The notes: generated from the sequence alone by a model not told the origin. Shown: positions 20,392 to 30,355, counted from the stretch's first letter. The stretch: DNA of 64,000 nt from Galbibacter sp. BG1 (GCF_013391805.1 NZ_CP058364.1:1736501-1800500), one strand, 5' to 3'. Numbers and translations: made by a program.

Positions 20392-20739
20392 ATGGCACAC
20401 GCACACGAATCGAATACAAAAAGAATTTGGGTAGTTTTCGGGATCCTTTCCGTAATTACCATTGTAGAAGTTATATTGGGTATTATACGTCCTGCTGCTT
20501 TAGATGCTTACGTACTTGGTATGAAGCTCCTAAACTGGATATTTATAATCCTTACAATCATTAAGGCCTATTATATCGCCTGGGCATTTATGCACCTCGA
20601 AGGTGAAAAGGGCAGTTTTAGATGGTCTATAGTATTGCCCTTACTTATATTAATTCCTTACTTAGCCTTTATATTATTGGTAGAAGGGAATTACATTCAT
20701 GATGTTTATCATGAAGGCTTTGTAAGTTGGGATTTTTAA
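20392..20739 (+). CDS. cytochrome c oxidase subunit IV family protein
   Basis: The 115-residue protein has three membrane helices and the conserved block WIFIILTIIKAYYIAWAFMHL, typical of prokaryotic COX4-like subunits of caa3 oxidases. It begins with a His-rich MAHAHES. It ends the first part of the oxidase cluster and is followed by a terminator. Confidence 0.88.
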   Translation: MAHAHESNTKRIWVVFGILSVITIVEVILGIIRPAALDAYVLGMKLLNWIFIILTIIKAYYIAWAFMHLEGEKGSFRWSIVLPLLILIPYLAFILLVEGNYIHDVYHEGFVSWDF

Positions 20740-20756
20740 TACTTTAACAATACAAA

Positions 20757-20783
20757 AAGGACGGTTTTTAACCGTCTTTTTTT
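20757..20783 (+). terminator. terminator after oxidase subunit IV
   Basis: A 7-bp stem GACGGTT/AACCGTC (20760-20766 and 20770-20776) with a 3-nt loop is followed by seven T. A -7-like TATTTTTG occurs right after it, so the next gene probably has its own promoter. Confidence 0.8.
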
Positions 20784-20812
20784 ATTTTTGTACTGTTTTA
20801 ATAGAGAGCTAG

Positions 20813-21478
20813 ATGAAGAAATATATTGTTCTTGGAGTGTTGTTTATACTTCCTATTGTGGTTTACTTGTTTTTCGCTTCCGGAGTGAACAATTTTGGTA
20901 AATTACCGGTGCTTACCGAGAATGTCGATGCAGGGTCTAGCTTAGGAACTTCCTTAGATGATAAAATTACAGTTCTTGGTTTTTTGGGAGGTGATATCGA
21001 TGCCAGAAAATTAAACGCTTTCAACCTTAATCAAAAAATATACAAACGTTTTAACGGTTTCGAGGATTTTCAGTTTGTTATGGTAGTCCCTAGGGGTACC
21101 GAGACAGCAGTAGAAGAATTGAAGAAGGAACTGAGCAAACTTGCGGATGTCTCCAATTGGAAGTTTGTCTTTGCGCCGGAAAACGATATCATTACCTTGT
21201 TTACCAATTTAAATACTCCCTTTTCTTTAGATGAAAAGCTTTATAGTCCTTATGTTTTTATTGTGGACAAAAAAGGTGACTTAAGAGGCCGATTAAAGGA
21301 CGATGATACCAAGCGCGAATTATTTGGGTACGATGCGACTTCCGTGGCGGTATTGAACAATAAAATGATTGATGATATGAAAGTTCTTTTGGCAGAATAT
21401 CGATTGGCTGTTAAAGACAATGGAGTTACCAGAAGGGATTCTTACCTAAAGTATAATACAGAAAAAGATGAAGAGTAA
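20813..21478 (+). CDS. membrane-anchored protein of the oxidase assembly cluster, unknown function
   Basis: The 221-residue protein has one N-terminal helix (IVLGVLFILPIVVYLFFASG) and a periplasmic domain with alternating strands (KITVLGFLGGD, FQFVMVVPRG, YSPYVFIVDKKGDLRGRL) like a thioredoxin or SCO fold. The CxxxC copper site is absent, so any redox or copper role would have to be indirect. It overlaps the SCO gene by 11 bp. Members of this arrangement are found beside oxidase assembly genes in other flavobacteria, which suggests a helper role. Confidence 0.65.
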   Translation: MKKYIVLGVLFILPIVVYLFFASGVNNFGKLPVLTENVDAGSSLGTSLDDKITVLGFLGGDIDARKLNAFNLNQKIYKRFNGFEDFQFVMVVPRGTETAVEELKKELSKLADVSNWKFVFAPENDIITLFTNLNTPFSLDEKLYSPYVFIVDKKGDLRGRLKDDDTKRELFGYDATSVAVLNNKMIDDMKVLLAEYRLAVKDNGVTRRDSYLKYNTEKDEE

Positions 21479-22151
21479 ATCGTATATAGTAATTGGTTTT
21501 GTGGTGTTGGTTTTCGGTATTATTTTCATTCCAGAGATCGTAGACCGCATAAGTAGTGGTTCTGTAGTAGATCAGGATAGACATTCCATAGGTGCTAAAA
21601 AAGTTACAGCAGACGATCTGCTGAAAATGGGGCAAGTGCCTTCGTTTAAATTTGTGGATCAGAACAACGATACTATTTCCAATAAAGATTACGAAGGGAA
21701 GGTGTTTGTAGTGGAGTTTTTCTTTACTACCTGCCCTTCTATCTGTCCGATTATGAATGCGAACATGATAAAGTTGCAAAACCGTTTTAAAGGAAACGAA
21801 GATTTTGGTATTGCTTCTTTTACAATCAACCCCGAGTACGATACACCTGAAGTTTTAAAAAAATATGCTGATGAATACGGAGTTACCAATCCGAATTGGC
21901 ATCTTATGACCGGCGATATGTCTCAAGTATATAAACTATCCAATACAGGTTTCAACTTATATGCTGAAGAAAATGAAAATGTAAATGGCGGTTTCGAGCA
22001 TAGCGGATTATTTGCATTGGTTGATAGGGAAGGCTATATCCGTTCCCGTCCCGATGAATTTGGAAATCCTATAGTGTACTATGATGGTACTACAGATGAA
22101 GGAGTAAAAATGATAGCAGAAGATATTGCAGCTTTATTAAATAAAGAATAA
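21468..22151 (+). CDS. SCO1/SenC-family copper chaperone
   Basis: The 227-residue protein has an N-terminal membrane anchor and the SCO copper motif FFFTTCPSICPIMN with Cys89 and Cys93; a distal His lies in GGFEHSGLFAL. SCO proteins deliver copper to the CuA site of cytochrome oxidase subunit II at the outer face of the inner membrane. It overlaps the genes on both sides, consistent with one operon. Confidence 0.94.
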   Translation: MKSKSYIVIGFVVLVFGIIFIPEIVDRISSGSVVDQDRHSIGAKKVTADDLLKMGQVPSFKFVDQNNDTISNKDYEGKVFVVEFFFTTCPSICPIMNANMIKLQNRFKGNEDFGIASFTINPEYDTPEVLKKYADEYGVTNPNWHLMTGDMSQVYKLSNTGFNLYAEENENVNGGFEHSGLFALVDREGYIRSRPDEFGNPIVYYDGTTDEGVKMIAEDIAALLNKE

Positions 22152-22681
22152 TGAACGAAATTACCTCAGAAGAAAAAAAATATAATAAATGGATTGTAGT
22201 GCTTTCCATTGCTATTCCAGTGGCGGTGGCAGCCCTTTTCGGAATTAAATTGCCCAATGTAGAGCCACTTCGTTTTCTTCCACCTATTTACGCTACTATA
22301 AACGGACTCACCGCTGTACTATTAGTTGCAGCAGTAATCGCCGTTAAGAACAAAAAATTAGTACTTCACGAGCGGTTAATGAAAACCTGTATTGCATTGT
22401 CAGCTGCCTTTTTAGTAATGTATGTTGCTTACCACATGACATCCGATTCTACTGTTTATGGTGGTGAAGGTTTTGTGAAATACATTTATTATTTTATTTT
22501 GATAACACACATAGTCTTATCCATAGGAATCATTCCATTAGTGCTTATAACTTTTGTGAGAGCATTGGCTAAACGATTTGATAAGCACCGAAAAATTGCG
22601 AGAATTACATTCCCGTTGTGGTTGTATGTTGCAGTAACCGGTGTAATTGTGTACCTTATGATATCCCCCTATTACGCTTAA
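22151..22681 (+). CDS. DUF420 membrane protein
   Basis: The 176-residue protein has five hydrophobic segments and the DUF420 signature LPPIYATINGLTAVLL ... HERLMKTCIALSAAFLVMYVAYH. Conserved His residues in membrane segments suggest haem or metal handling. DUF420 members sit in oxidase assembly clusters. Start overlaps the SCO stop by one base. Confidence 0.9.
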   Translation: MNEITSEEKKYNKWIVVLSIAIPVAVAALFGIKLPNVEPLRFLPPIYATINGLTAVLLVAAVIAVKNKKLVLHERLMKTCIALSAAFLVMYVAYHMTSDSTVYGGEGFVKYIYYFILITHIVLSIGIIPLVLITFVRALAKRFDKHRKIARITFPLWLYVAVTGVIVYLMISPYYA

Positions 22682-22691
22682 ATTGTATACT

Positions 22692-22904
22692 ATGAAGTAT
22701 CGCAACATTTTATTGTTACTCATCGGTTTTTTAATATTACCGGATATTTTGCATGCCCAATGCGCCATGTGTCGGGCTGTATTGGAAACAGGTGAAGGGC
22801 AAGAGGTTGCAGAAGGAATTAATAACGGGATCGTTTATTTAATGGCGGTACCTTATGTGCTTATTGCAGTTCTTGGATACTTTATATTTAAAAGAATGAA
22901 ATAA
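22692..22904 (+). CDS. small Cys-containing membrane protein at the end of the oxidase cluster
   Basis: The 70-residue protein starts at the ATG at 22692 (a TTG at 22683 is possible). It has a signal-like N-terminus ending in HAQ, then CAMCRAVLETGEGQEVAEGINNGI and a C-terminal helix (VYLMAVPYVLIAVLGYFIF). The CxxC just after the signal cleavage region would face the periplasm and could bind copper or haem; this is inference. Its position 11 bp after DUF420 links it to oxidase assembly. Confidence 0.72.
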   Translation: MKYRNILLLLIGFLILPDILHAQCAMCRAVLETGEGQEVAEGINNGIVYLMAVPYVLIAVLGYFIFKRMK

Positions 22905-23067
22905 GAATTGACGCGAAGCTTTAGGGTTTTGTAAAAAAATTAACATTTATTTCACATTTTAAGCGTAACGAATCTACATTCGAGAAGTCTTATACGTGTA
23001 ATCCATTGCTAGTTTATGTAATTACTGCAATGAATTGCCAAGCTAATATCATAGAAAACTAACCATC

Positions 23068-23772
23068 ATGATAGAAATAAAAGACCTTCATAAGTCTTAT
23101 CACATGGGAAGCAACAGTCTTCACGTGTTAAAAGGGATCAATTTTTCAGTAGAAGAAGGGGAATTAGTGGCAATAATGGGATCCTCTGGTTCTGGAAAGT
23201 CAACCTTGCTTAACATTCTTGGGATGCTCGATAATTTAGATGAAGGGGAATATCTTCTTGATGGTGTACCTATTAAAAATCTAAGCGAAACCAAAGCGGC
23301 CAATTATCGGAACAAATTCCTAGGTTTCATTTTTCAATCCTTCAATCTTATAAATTACAAAACAGCTTGGGAAAACGTGGCACTACCACTCTATTATCAA
23401 GGTGTTAATAGAAAAGAACGCAAGGAAAAAGCAGTAAGGTATTTGGAGTCGGTTGGTCTAGGGCCATGGGTTGAACACTTGCCCAGTGAACTTTCTGGGG
23501 GACAAAAACAACGTGTTGCCATTGCAAGGGCATTGGCTGCAGAACCTAAGGTAATGCTAGCCGATGAGCCCACTGGGGCGCTCGATAGTAAAACCTCGCA
23601 TGAGGTTATGGATCTTATTCAGAAGATAAACGATCAAGGAAAAACTATATTGGTGGTTACCCACGAAGAGGATATCGCACAGATGTGTAAACGTATTGTG
23701 CATTTAAAAGATGGTGTTATTGTAGAAGATAGCTTTATTAATCAAGTAAGAGTAACGCCACATGTTCAGTAG
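23068..23772 (+). CDS. ABC transporter ATPase, MacB/LolD type
   Basis: The 234-residue ATPase has Walker [10 protein letters not shown] (about residues 38-46), Q-loop region FIFQSFNLI, signature LSGGQKQR, Walker [14 protein letters not shown] and switch His in VVTHE. It is the first gene of an operon with two permeases, an adaptor and a TolC protein, which together resemble a MacAB-TolC tripartite exporter. The stop lies inside the start of the next gene (11-bp overlap). Confidence 0.94.
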   Translation: MIEIKDLHKSYHMGSNSLHVLKGINFSVEEGELVAIMGSSGSGKSTLLNILGMLDNLDEGEYLLDGVPIKNLSETKAANYRNKFLGFIFQSFNLINYKTAWENVALPLYYQGVNRKERKEKAVRYLESVGLGPWVEHLPSELSGGQKQRVAIARALAAEPKVMLADEPTGALDSKTSHEVMDLIQKINDQGKTILVVTHEEDIAQMCKRIVHLKDGVIVEDSFINQVRVTPHVQ

Positions 23773-24991
23773 GGATCTTTGGTCAGAAATATTTCACAGC
23801 ATTAAAAGCAATAAGCTTAGAACCTTTCTTACTGGTTTTTCGGTAGCATGGGGGATCTTTATTTTGGTACTGCTCTTGGCTTCCGTAGACGGCATGAAAA
23901 ATGGTTTCACGAAACAGTTTAACGATGATGCCACCAATTCCATTTTTATATACCCCGGTTCTACAACCAAACCTTATGGTGGTTTTGAGGCCGGGAGAAG
24001 AATCCAATTCGACAATGAAGACCTAGATTATATCCGTAAAAGTTTTGTAGGTTATTATGAGTATCTTACTCCTAGGTTTACAAAAAGCGTCACTGCTCGG
24101 GTTGGCAACGAGACCGGAACCTACTCGGCAAGATCGGTAAATCCCGATCATCAACAAATTGAACGTACTGTTATAGATAAAGGACGCTACATTAACGAAA
24201 ATGATATAAAAAACACCTTAAAGGTAGTTGTCGTTGGTAAAGTTGTTGCCGATGAGTTGTTTAAAAAGGAAGAAGCCGTTGGGCAGAATATTATTCTAAA
24301 TGATCTTTCGTATAAAGTGATCGGTGTTTTTTCTGATGATGGAAACGAAAGGGAAGAGCGCAATATGTACGTGCCAGTTACTACTTTCCAAAGGCTGTAC
24401 GGGAACACCAATCAGATCGATCAAATTGCTTTAACCTACAATCCAGAATTCAATTTTGCGGAAGCCATAAATTTTTCCGATAATCTCGAAACTATTTTAA
24501 AGAGAAGATTGGTTATTGATCCCGACGATCAAGGGGCCATTTACATGAATAATTACGCTGAAGGATTTTCAGACGTTTCCAACTTTACCACCATGCTTTC
24601 AGTAATAAGCATAGGCATTGGGATGCTTATTTTAATTGCTGGAATTGTTGGGATTGGTAATATTTTGGTATTCATTATAAAAGAACGCACCAAAGAAATT
24701 GGTATTAGAAAAGCTTTAGGGGCAAAACCATTCGACGTAATTAAACTGGTTCTGTTGGAATCGGTATTTATTACCTCAATTTCTGGATTGATCGGGATGA
24801 TATTTGCCATGGCCATAGTAGGCCTTATATCACCTATTGTAGATGCACCGGCATTTTCCAATCCTTCCGTAGATACGGTAACTGTGGTTACTTCCACTGT
24901 AGTATTAATTGTTGCAGGGGTATTGGCGGGCCTAATCCCGGCGATAAAAGCAGCAAAAGTTAAACCAATTGTAGCACTAAGAGCCGATTAA
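23762..24991 (+). CDS. ABC transporter permease, MacB/FtsX family (1)
   Basis: The 409-residue permease has one N-terminal helix (RTFLTGFSVAWGIFILVLLLAS), a periplasmic MacB-PCD domain (about 45-270) and three C-terminal helices with the FtsX motif KERTKEIGIRKALGAKPFDVI. It pairs with the next, similar permease; a heterodimer is likely because both lie behind a single ATPase. Confidence 0.92.
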   Translation: MFSRDLWSEIFHSIKSNKLRTFLTGFSVAWGIFILVLLLASVDGMKNGFTKQFNDDATNSIFIYPGSTTKPYGGFEAGRRIQFDNEDLDYIRKSFVGYYEYLTPRFTKSVTARVGNETGTYSARSVNPDHQQIERTVIDKGRYINENDIKNTLKVVVVGKVVADELFKKEEAVGQNIILNDLSYKVIGVFSDDGNEREERNMYVPVTTFQRLYGNTNQIDQIALTYNPEFNFAEAINFSDNLETILKRRLVIDPDDQGAIYMNNYAEGFSDVSNFTTMLSVISIGIGMLILIAGIVGIGNILVFIIKERTKEIGIRKALGAKPFDVIKLVLLESVFITSISGLIGMIFAMAIVGLISPIVDAPAFSNPSVDTVTVVTSTVVLIVAGVLAGLIPAIKAAKVKPIVALRAD

Positions 24992-24993
24992 CT

Positions 24994-26250
24994 ATGGGAA
25001 TATTCGATAGAGACCTTTGGAGTGAAGTTTTTAGTACGCTCAGTAAAAATTTGCTGAGAACGTTCTTAACCACCCTTGGTGTTATTTTTGCGATTCTGAT
25101 CTTAATACTTCTTTTGGGTGCTACCAATGGAATGTCTAATGGATTCAACAAAATTTTTGCAGGTACGGCCACTAACAGTATGTTTATGTGGACACAGTCT
25201 ACCTCCATGCCATACAAGGGCTTTGAACGGGGCAGGGAAATAGATTTTACTTTGGAAGATGTAGAATTGATTAAAAGGCAGGTTTCTGAAGTAGATATAA
25301 TCTCTCCACGTATTCAACTTGGGGATTTTGGTGAAACTTCTACGGTATACCGTGAAGGGAGGTCCAGCGGTTCTGGGGTTTATGGTGACTACCCAAGTAT
25401 CGATTTGGTTTCAAAAAAGCGAATTGTGGAGGGGAGGTTTATCAACCAAAATGATATTGAAGCGGCCAAAAAAGTATGTGTAATAGGGGTAGATGCATAT
25501 AAGCTCCTTTTTGATAAAGGTGAAAACGCCATTGGCAAATCAATTCAAATTAATGGTATTTATTTTTCTGTAGTGGGAATTTTCAAGAAGAATGACAACA
25601 TTAATTTTGAAGGTGAAAATGCGGTTTTTGTTCCTTTTACCACTTTTCAGAAAGCATTTAATAGTGGAAATAAAATTGGTTGGATGGCCATTCTGGTAGA
25701 TCCCGATAAGCAGGTAGCTACTGCAGAGAAAAAAATTAAAACACTTTTAAAACAAAAATATAACATTCACCCAGATGATGTTAGGGCCATTGGTTCTTTC
25801 GATTTTTCAGAAATATTTAAAGGGATTAGTGCCTTTACATTTGTATTACAGGGCTTTTCGTTCTTTGTAGGTATTTTCACCCTGCTGGCAGGAGTTATTG
25901 CAGTGAGTAATATTTTGTTGATTACCGTTAAAGAGCGTACCAACGAAATTGGGGTGAGACGGGCGCTCGGGGCAACCCCAAAGATAATCAAGCGTCAAAT
26001 TATATTAGAATCTATTGTACTTACAAGCTTTGCAGGCTTGGTAGGTTTCGTTATATCGGTGGCAGTGCTGCACTTTTTGGATTATAAGTTTGGAGGATCA
26101 GACGAGTTTCCCTTTGTAAATCCAACTGTAAGCATCCCACAAATCTTGTTTTCATTCATCCTGATGATAGGCTTGAGTATGTTGATAGGATTGATACCTG
26201 CAAATAGGGCTGTGAAAATTAAACCAATAGAAGCATTAAGAGAAGAATAA
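24994..26250 (+). CDS. ABC transporter permease, MacB/FtsX family (2)
   Basis: The 418-residue protein is a tandem paralogue of the upstream permease: same N-terminal DLWSEVFSTLSKNLLRTFLT, periplasmic MacB-PCD domain, and C-terminal motif KERTNEIGVRRALGATPKII with three helices. Only 2 bp separate the two genes. Confidence 0.92.
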   Translation: MGIFDRDLWSEVFSTLSKNLLRTFLTTLGVIFAILILILLLGATNGMSNGFNKIFAGTATNSMFMWTQSTSMPYKGFERGREIDFTLEDVELIKRQVSEVDIISPRIQLGDFGETSTVYREGRSSGSGVYGDYPSIDLVSKKRIVEGRFINQNDIEAAKKVCVIGVDAYKLLFDKGENAIGKSIQINGIYFSVVGIFKKNDNINFEGENAVFVPFTTFQKAFNSGNKIGWMAILVDPDKQVATAEKKIKTLLKQKYNIHPDDVRAIGSFDFSEIFKGISAFTFVLQGFSFFVGIFTLLAGVIAVSNILLITVKERTNEIGVRRALGATPKIIKRQIILESIVLTSFAGLVGFVISVAVLHFLDYKFGGSDEFPFVNPTVSIPQILFSFILMIGLSMLIGLIPANRAVKIKPIEALREE

Positions 26251-26341
26251 ACTAAACAACTATGAAACGCCTAATGAAAATTAGGTTCCGGTAGAATGGC
26301 ATTGTCACTATTCAATCAGGAAAAATCAAAATCCTAAAAAG

Positions 26342-27463
26342 ATGAAAAAAATTTTAAAGTACGTTTTAATTGCAATAGGAGTAATATTAGTTCTATATGC
26401 TGTAGTAAGAGTTTTAAAAACAAACAGTAAACCTGCAGTTACCTTTAAAACGGAAACGGCAACAGAGGAAACCATTACCAATAAAGTGATTGCGACCGGG
26501 AAAGTAATTCCAGAGGACGAGGTATTAATAAAGCCTCAAATTTCTGGGATTATCGAGTCCATAAATGTAGAAGAAGGTGTGAAATTAAAATCTGGCGATC
26601 TTATTGCAAAAATTAAAGTGGTACCCAATGAGCAGGCTTTGGTAAGTGCTAGAGGACGCGTGAGCAATGCTGAAATAGCTTTGAGTAATGCAAAGATAGA
26701 GTACGACAGAAATAAACAGTTATTCGATAAAGGTGTGGTTGCAAGTCAAGATTTTTTGGCAATTGAATTACGCTACAATCAAGCGAAACAGGAACTTGAA
26801 AATGCGAGAAACGATTATCAAATAATTCGTGTAGGTTCCGCTGGAGGATCCGCTACTGCAAATACCAACATTCGTGCTACGGTAGATGGAACCGTATTGG
26901 AAATTCCGGTTAAAGAAGGAGATCAAGTTATTGAAGCGAATAATTTTAATGATGGTACCACCATCGCTACCATCGCCGATATGTCTAAAATGATTTTCGA
27001 AGGAAAAGTGGATGAGGCAGAGGTAGATAAGTTAAAAATAGGGCAACCTATTACCATAAAATTAGGAGCGGTTCAAGATCAGGAATTCGATGCAAAACTT
27101 AAATTTATTGCCCCAAAAGGAGTAGAAGACCAAGGAGCGGTACAATTTACTATTGAAGCCGATTTAGCATTACCAGAAGATGTTTTTATAAGAGCCGGAT
27201 ACAGCGCCAATGCTTCTATAATTTTAGAAAAGAAAGAAAATGTATTGGCTATAAAAGAAGCTTTTCTTCAGTTTGATAAGGAAACCGAGGAGCCTTATGT
27301 AGAAGTAATGACCGGGGAAAATGAATATGAGCGCCGTGATGTAGAGTTGGGGGTTTCCGATGGAATAAACGTAGAAATTCTTTCGGGTATTACCAAAGAA
27401 GATAAAATTAAGGTTTGGAATAAAACTGAATCTGCAGATGACGATAAGAAAGGAGATGACTAA
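26342..27463 (+). CDS. periplasmic adaptor (HlyD/MacA-like membrane fusion protein)
   Basis: The 373-residue protein has an N-terminal anchor, a lipoyl-like half motif (PQISGIIESINVEEGVKLKSGDLIAKI), a short alpha-hairpin (about 95-160) and the second half motif (ATVDGTVLEIPVKEGDQV), followed by beta-barrel regions. It would bridge the ABC permeases to the TolC protein encoded next. Its end overlaps the upstream region of the next gene. Confidence 0.93.
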   Translation: MKKILKYVLIAIGVILVLYAVVRVLKTNSKPAVTFKTETATEETITNKVIATGKVIPEDEVLIKPQISGIIESINVEEGVKLKSGDLIAKIKVVPNEQALVSARGRVSNAEIALSNAKIEYDRNKQLFDKGVVASQDFLAIELRYNQAKQELENARNDYQIIRVGSAGGSATANTNIRATVDGTVLEIPVKEGDQVIEANNFNDGTTIATIADMSKMIFEGKVDEAEVDKLKIGQPITIKLGAVQDQEFDAKLKFIAPKGVEDQGAVQFTIEADLALPEDVFIRAGYSANASIILEKKENVLAIKEAFLQFDKETEEPYVEVMTGENEYERRDVELGVSDGINVEILSGITKEDKIKVWNKTESADDDKKGDD

Positions 27464-27482
27464 TAATTGGGATTTAATTAAA

Positions 27483-28841
27483 ATGAGCTGTATGAAGTTT
27501 AAAATATTAGTTATAGCAATTTTTGCGGGAGTTTCCGTTTTTGCTCAGGAAACCGAAGAAAAAAAAGTTTGGACTTTAGAGGAGTGTGTGCGCTATGCTG
27601 AAGAAAACAACTTGACCATTCAACAGGTAGAGTTGGATTTGGAGAATGCCAAAATTGATAAATCAGATGCTATTGGGAGTTTTATCCCCGATTTAAACGC
27701 ATCGCTTAGAGCTTCTGGAAACTCTGGTTTAACCATCGACCCGACAACCAATAACTTTACAAATACAAATATATTTACCGCTTCGGGAGACGTAACATCA
27801 ACGTTAACGCTATTTGATGGACTGCGTAATTTTCATCGCTTGAACCGTGCTAAATTGAATGCCATTGCTACACAATATCAGGCAGATGATATTCGGGACG
27901 ATATCCGTTTGGCTGTGGCCAACGCTTATCTGCAAATATTATCAAACAGGGAGACTTTAAAAGTTCTTAAGGCTCAATATAGAGCCACTCAGCAGGATTT
28001 GGATCGAACAGTAGAATTGGTAGATAACGGCGTATTGCCCAAAGGTGATTTGTTGGAAATTCAAGCCACGGCTGCCAATCAAGAACAGCAAATTGTAAAT
28101 GCTGAAAACAATATTTTAATATCCAGAATAAGTTTGGCACAATTGCTTCAGATTAGCGATTACGAAAATTTTGATGTGGTAGATGAAGGATATGTTATTC
28201 CAGATGATGCTGTGTTAAGTGTTTCTTCCGATGAGATTTTTCAAAAAGCCCTTACTTTTAGAAATGATATTAAAGCGTCCAATGCCAACGTAGAATTGGC
28301 ACAAAAAGACTTAGAAATTGCAAAAGGTGCCAGGTATCCATCTTTAGATGCGTTTATAAATTACAATACGAGATATTCCGATCAGAACAGAGATCCTATT
28401 ACGGGCGATTTAATCGGTTTTAAGGATCAGTTGTGGATCTACGATGGTATATCTTACGGGGCACAGATTAGTATTCCTGTTTTAAACGGTTTTAATGTTA
28501 AAAACAATATTAAAAGGAATCAAATAAATGTAGAACGTGCCAAGCTGCAGCTAAAGCAAGATAAACTCGATTTAGAGACCGATGTTAACCAAGCCTATGT
28601 AGATGTAAAAGGCTCTTTTAAGAGTTACGAAGCCGCTGGTAAAACGGTAGAAGCAAGGAGATTGGCGTACGATTATGCTAAGGAACGCTACAATGTAGGG
28701 TTAATGAATAGTTTCGACTTTAGTCAGGCACAGGCCAGACTCGACGATGCAGAAGCTACATTGGTTAGAACTAAATACGACTTTATTTTCAGGTTGAAAG
28801 TGCTTAAATTTTATTACGGAATTCCTTTGGAAGAGTGGTAA
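27483..28841 (+). CDS. TolC-family outer-membrane efflux protein
   Basis: With the ATG at 27483 the protein has 452 residues; ATG 27492 is an alternative. A signal peptide (FKILVIAIFAGVSVFAQ) is followed by the TolC start WTLEECVRYAEENNLTIQQ and two repeats of long coiled helices, with the second repeat beginning near ALTFRNDIKASNANVELAQKDL. It supplies the outer-membrane duct for the exporter operon. A longer upstream in-frame start would lie inside the adaptor gene and lose the signal peptide. Confidence 0.92.
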   Translation: MSCMKFKILVIAIFAGVSVFAQETEEKKVWTLEECVRYAEENNLTIQQVELDLENAKIDKSDAIGSFIPDLNASLRASGNSGLTIDPTTNNFTNTNIFTASGDVTSTLTLFDGLRNFHRLNRAKLNAIATQYQADDIRDDIRLAVANAYLQILSNRETLKVLKAQYRATQQDLDRTVELVDNGVLPKGDLLEIQATAANQEQQIVNAENNILISRISLAQLLQISDYENFDVVDEGYVIPDDAVLSVSSDEIFQKALTFRNDIKASNANVELAQKDLEIAKGARYPSLDAFINYNTRYSDQNRDPITGDLIGFKDQLWIYDGISYGAQISIPVLNGFNVKNNIKRNQINVERAKLQLKQDKLDLETDVNQAYVDVKGSFKSYEAAGKTVEARRLAYDYAKERYNVGLMNSFDFSQAQARLDDAEATLVRTKYDFIFRLKVLKFYYGIPLEEW

Positions 28842-28858
28842 AATAGCTGGTATTTTTG
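28827..28858 (+). promoter_or_regulatory. predicted tsaB promoter inside the tolC 3' end
   Basis: TTG at 28827-28829 and TATTTTTG at 28851-28858 are separated by 21 nt. The tsaB ATG is at 28863, so the transcript would have almost no leader. Confidence 0.5.
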
Positions 28859-28862
28859 CAGT

Positions 28863-29525
28863 ATGGCAATAATCTTAAATATAGAAACAGCAACTACCAA
28901 TTGCTCGGTAAGTGTTTCCCGAGATGGAAAAGTACTTTCTTTAAAGGAAATTAATGATGGTGGGTATTCTCATGCAGAGAATTTACATGTTTTTATAAAG
29001 GAAGCCCTAGCAGAAGCTGGGCAGCCAAATTTAGACGCTGTGGCCGTAAGCATGGGCCCTGGCTCTTACACAGGGTTGAGAATTGGGGTTTCTACCGCCA
29101 AAGGTTTGTGTTACGCCTGGGAAAAGCCTTTAATCTCGGTTCCTACCCTTTCAATATTGGCTGGGAAATTGGCAACTAAAGATTTTGTAGTTCCATTGTT
29201 GGATGCCCGAAGAATGGAAGTCTATTCCGCCGTGTTTAAAGACGGTAAGCAACTACGGGACACCAAAGCTGAAATTATAACTGACAACGCTTTCGAAAAA
29301 TTTTTAAACCAAGGAAAAGTAAATTTTATTGGTGATGGCGCCGAAAAATGTAAAGAGGTAATTGTACATAAAAACGCCGTGTTTTCTACTGAAATTGAGT
29401 TTCCTTCTGCGAAAGAAATGGCCTTTTTGGCTCATGAAAAATATAAAATAGGCGACTTTGAAGATGTCGCCTATTTTGAACCTTATTATTTAAAAGACTT
29501 TGTGACTACAAAGCCTAAAACTTAA
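28863..29525 (+). CDS. tsaB: tRNA threonylcarbamoyladenosine biosynthesis protein TsaB
   Basis: The 220-residue protein is the TsaD-binding scaffold of the t6A37 tRNA modification complex. Family motifs are ILNIETATTNCSVSVSRDG at the N-terminus, DAVAVSMGPGSYTGLRIGVSTAKGLCYA at about 58-85, and VPLLDARRMEVYSAVF. It lacks the zinc-binding His pair of TsaD, as expected. It converges with the MscS gene with a 4-bp overlap of stops. Confidence 0.95.
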   Translation: MAIILNIETATTNCSVSVSRDGKVLSLKEINDGGYSHAENLHVFIKEALAEAGQPNLDAVAVSMGPGSYTGLRIGVSTAKGLCYAWEKPLISVPTLSILAGKLATKDFVVPLLDARRMEVYSAVFKDGKQLRDTKAEIITDNAFEKFLNQGKVNFIGDGAEKCKEVIVHKNAVFSTEIEFPSAKEMAFLAHEKYKIGDFEDVAYFEPYYLKDFVTTKPKT

Positions 29526-30355
29526 GCCTGTTTTTGTATTTCCACTTGATGTGGGTAAGGAATTTCAATGCCTGCTGCATCAAATCTCTTTTTCATTTCT
29601 TCCATTACATACCAACGGCAGTCCCAAAAATCTTCGTTGGTAGCCCAGTATCTCAACGATAAATTCACAGAACTATCGGCAAGTGCCTCTACCATCACCT
29701 GTGGTGCAGGATCTTTTAAAATTTTATCGTTGTCGTTAACAATTTCCATTAGAACGTCTTTAGCTTTCTTAATGTCTGAATCGTAACTTATTCCGGCGGT
29801 AATTTTTTCCCTCCTCGTTGGCTCTGCGCTATAATTTACAATGTTGTCATTTGAGAGCTTTCCGTTTGGAATGATGGCCTGCTGATTCCCAAAAGTGTTT
29901 AAAATTGTGTTTACAATTCCTATTTCCTTTACCGTTCCAGAAAGACCTTGTGCCTCGATGAAATCACCAACTTTAAAAGGTTTAAAAATCAATAAAAGCA
30001 CCCCGCCTGCAAAATTCGCCAAAGAACCTTGAAGGGCAAGACCAACGGCCAAACCTACGGAAGCTAACACGGCAGCAAGGGAAGTAGTTTCGATCCCCAG
30101 TGTGCCCAAAATAATAACTATGAGCAATACTTTAAACCCCCAGTATAACAAGCTGGATAAGAATTCCCGGACGCTAAGGTCGTATTCCCTGCGTGCCATT
30201 ACCTTATCCACTAGTTTAGTAATTCTACTGAAAATAAATGATCCTATAATCCAAATTAAAATGGCGGCAACTACCTTTGGGCCATATTCCATGACCAATT
30301 CGATTGCTTGATTCGCCCATTTTTCTGACTGTGTTAAAACTTCTTCTGTTTCCAT
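29522..30355 (-). CDS. small-conductance mechanosensitive channel, MscS family
   Basis: With the ATG at 30355 the protein has 277 residues, close to E. coli MscS. Three N-terminal helices end in the pore helix rich in G and A (SLAAVLASVGLAVGLALQGSLANFAGGVLLLI), followed by the beta domain (FKVGDFIEAQGLSGTVKEIGIVNTIL) and C-terminal alpha-beta part. It acts as an osmotic safety valve in the inner membrane. An upstream start at 30388 adds 11 residues without support. Confidence 0.94.
   Translation of the reverse strand: METEEVLTQSEKWANQAIELVMEYGPKVVAAILIWIIGSFIFSRITKLVDKVMARREYDLSVREFLSSLLYWGFKVLLIVIILGTLGIETTSLAAVLASVGLAVGLALQGSLANFAGGVLLLIFKPFKVGDFIEAQGLSGTVKEIGIVNTILNTFGNQQAIIPNGKLSNDNIVNYSAEPTRREKITAGISYDSDIKKAKDVLMEIVNDNDKILKDPAPQVMVEALADSSVNLSLRYWATNEDFWDCRWYVMEEMKKRFDAAGIEIPYPHQVEIQKQA

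Noticed and set aside
22905-23067. Possible regulatory RNA upstream of the ABC exporter operon
   Set aside because: No strong stem or known riboswitch pattern was found; only AT-rich sequence.
26251-26341. 10-codon frame MKRLMKIRFR between permease and adaptor genes
   Set aside because: Too short, without signals; likely part of the operon's untranslated spacer.
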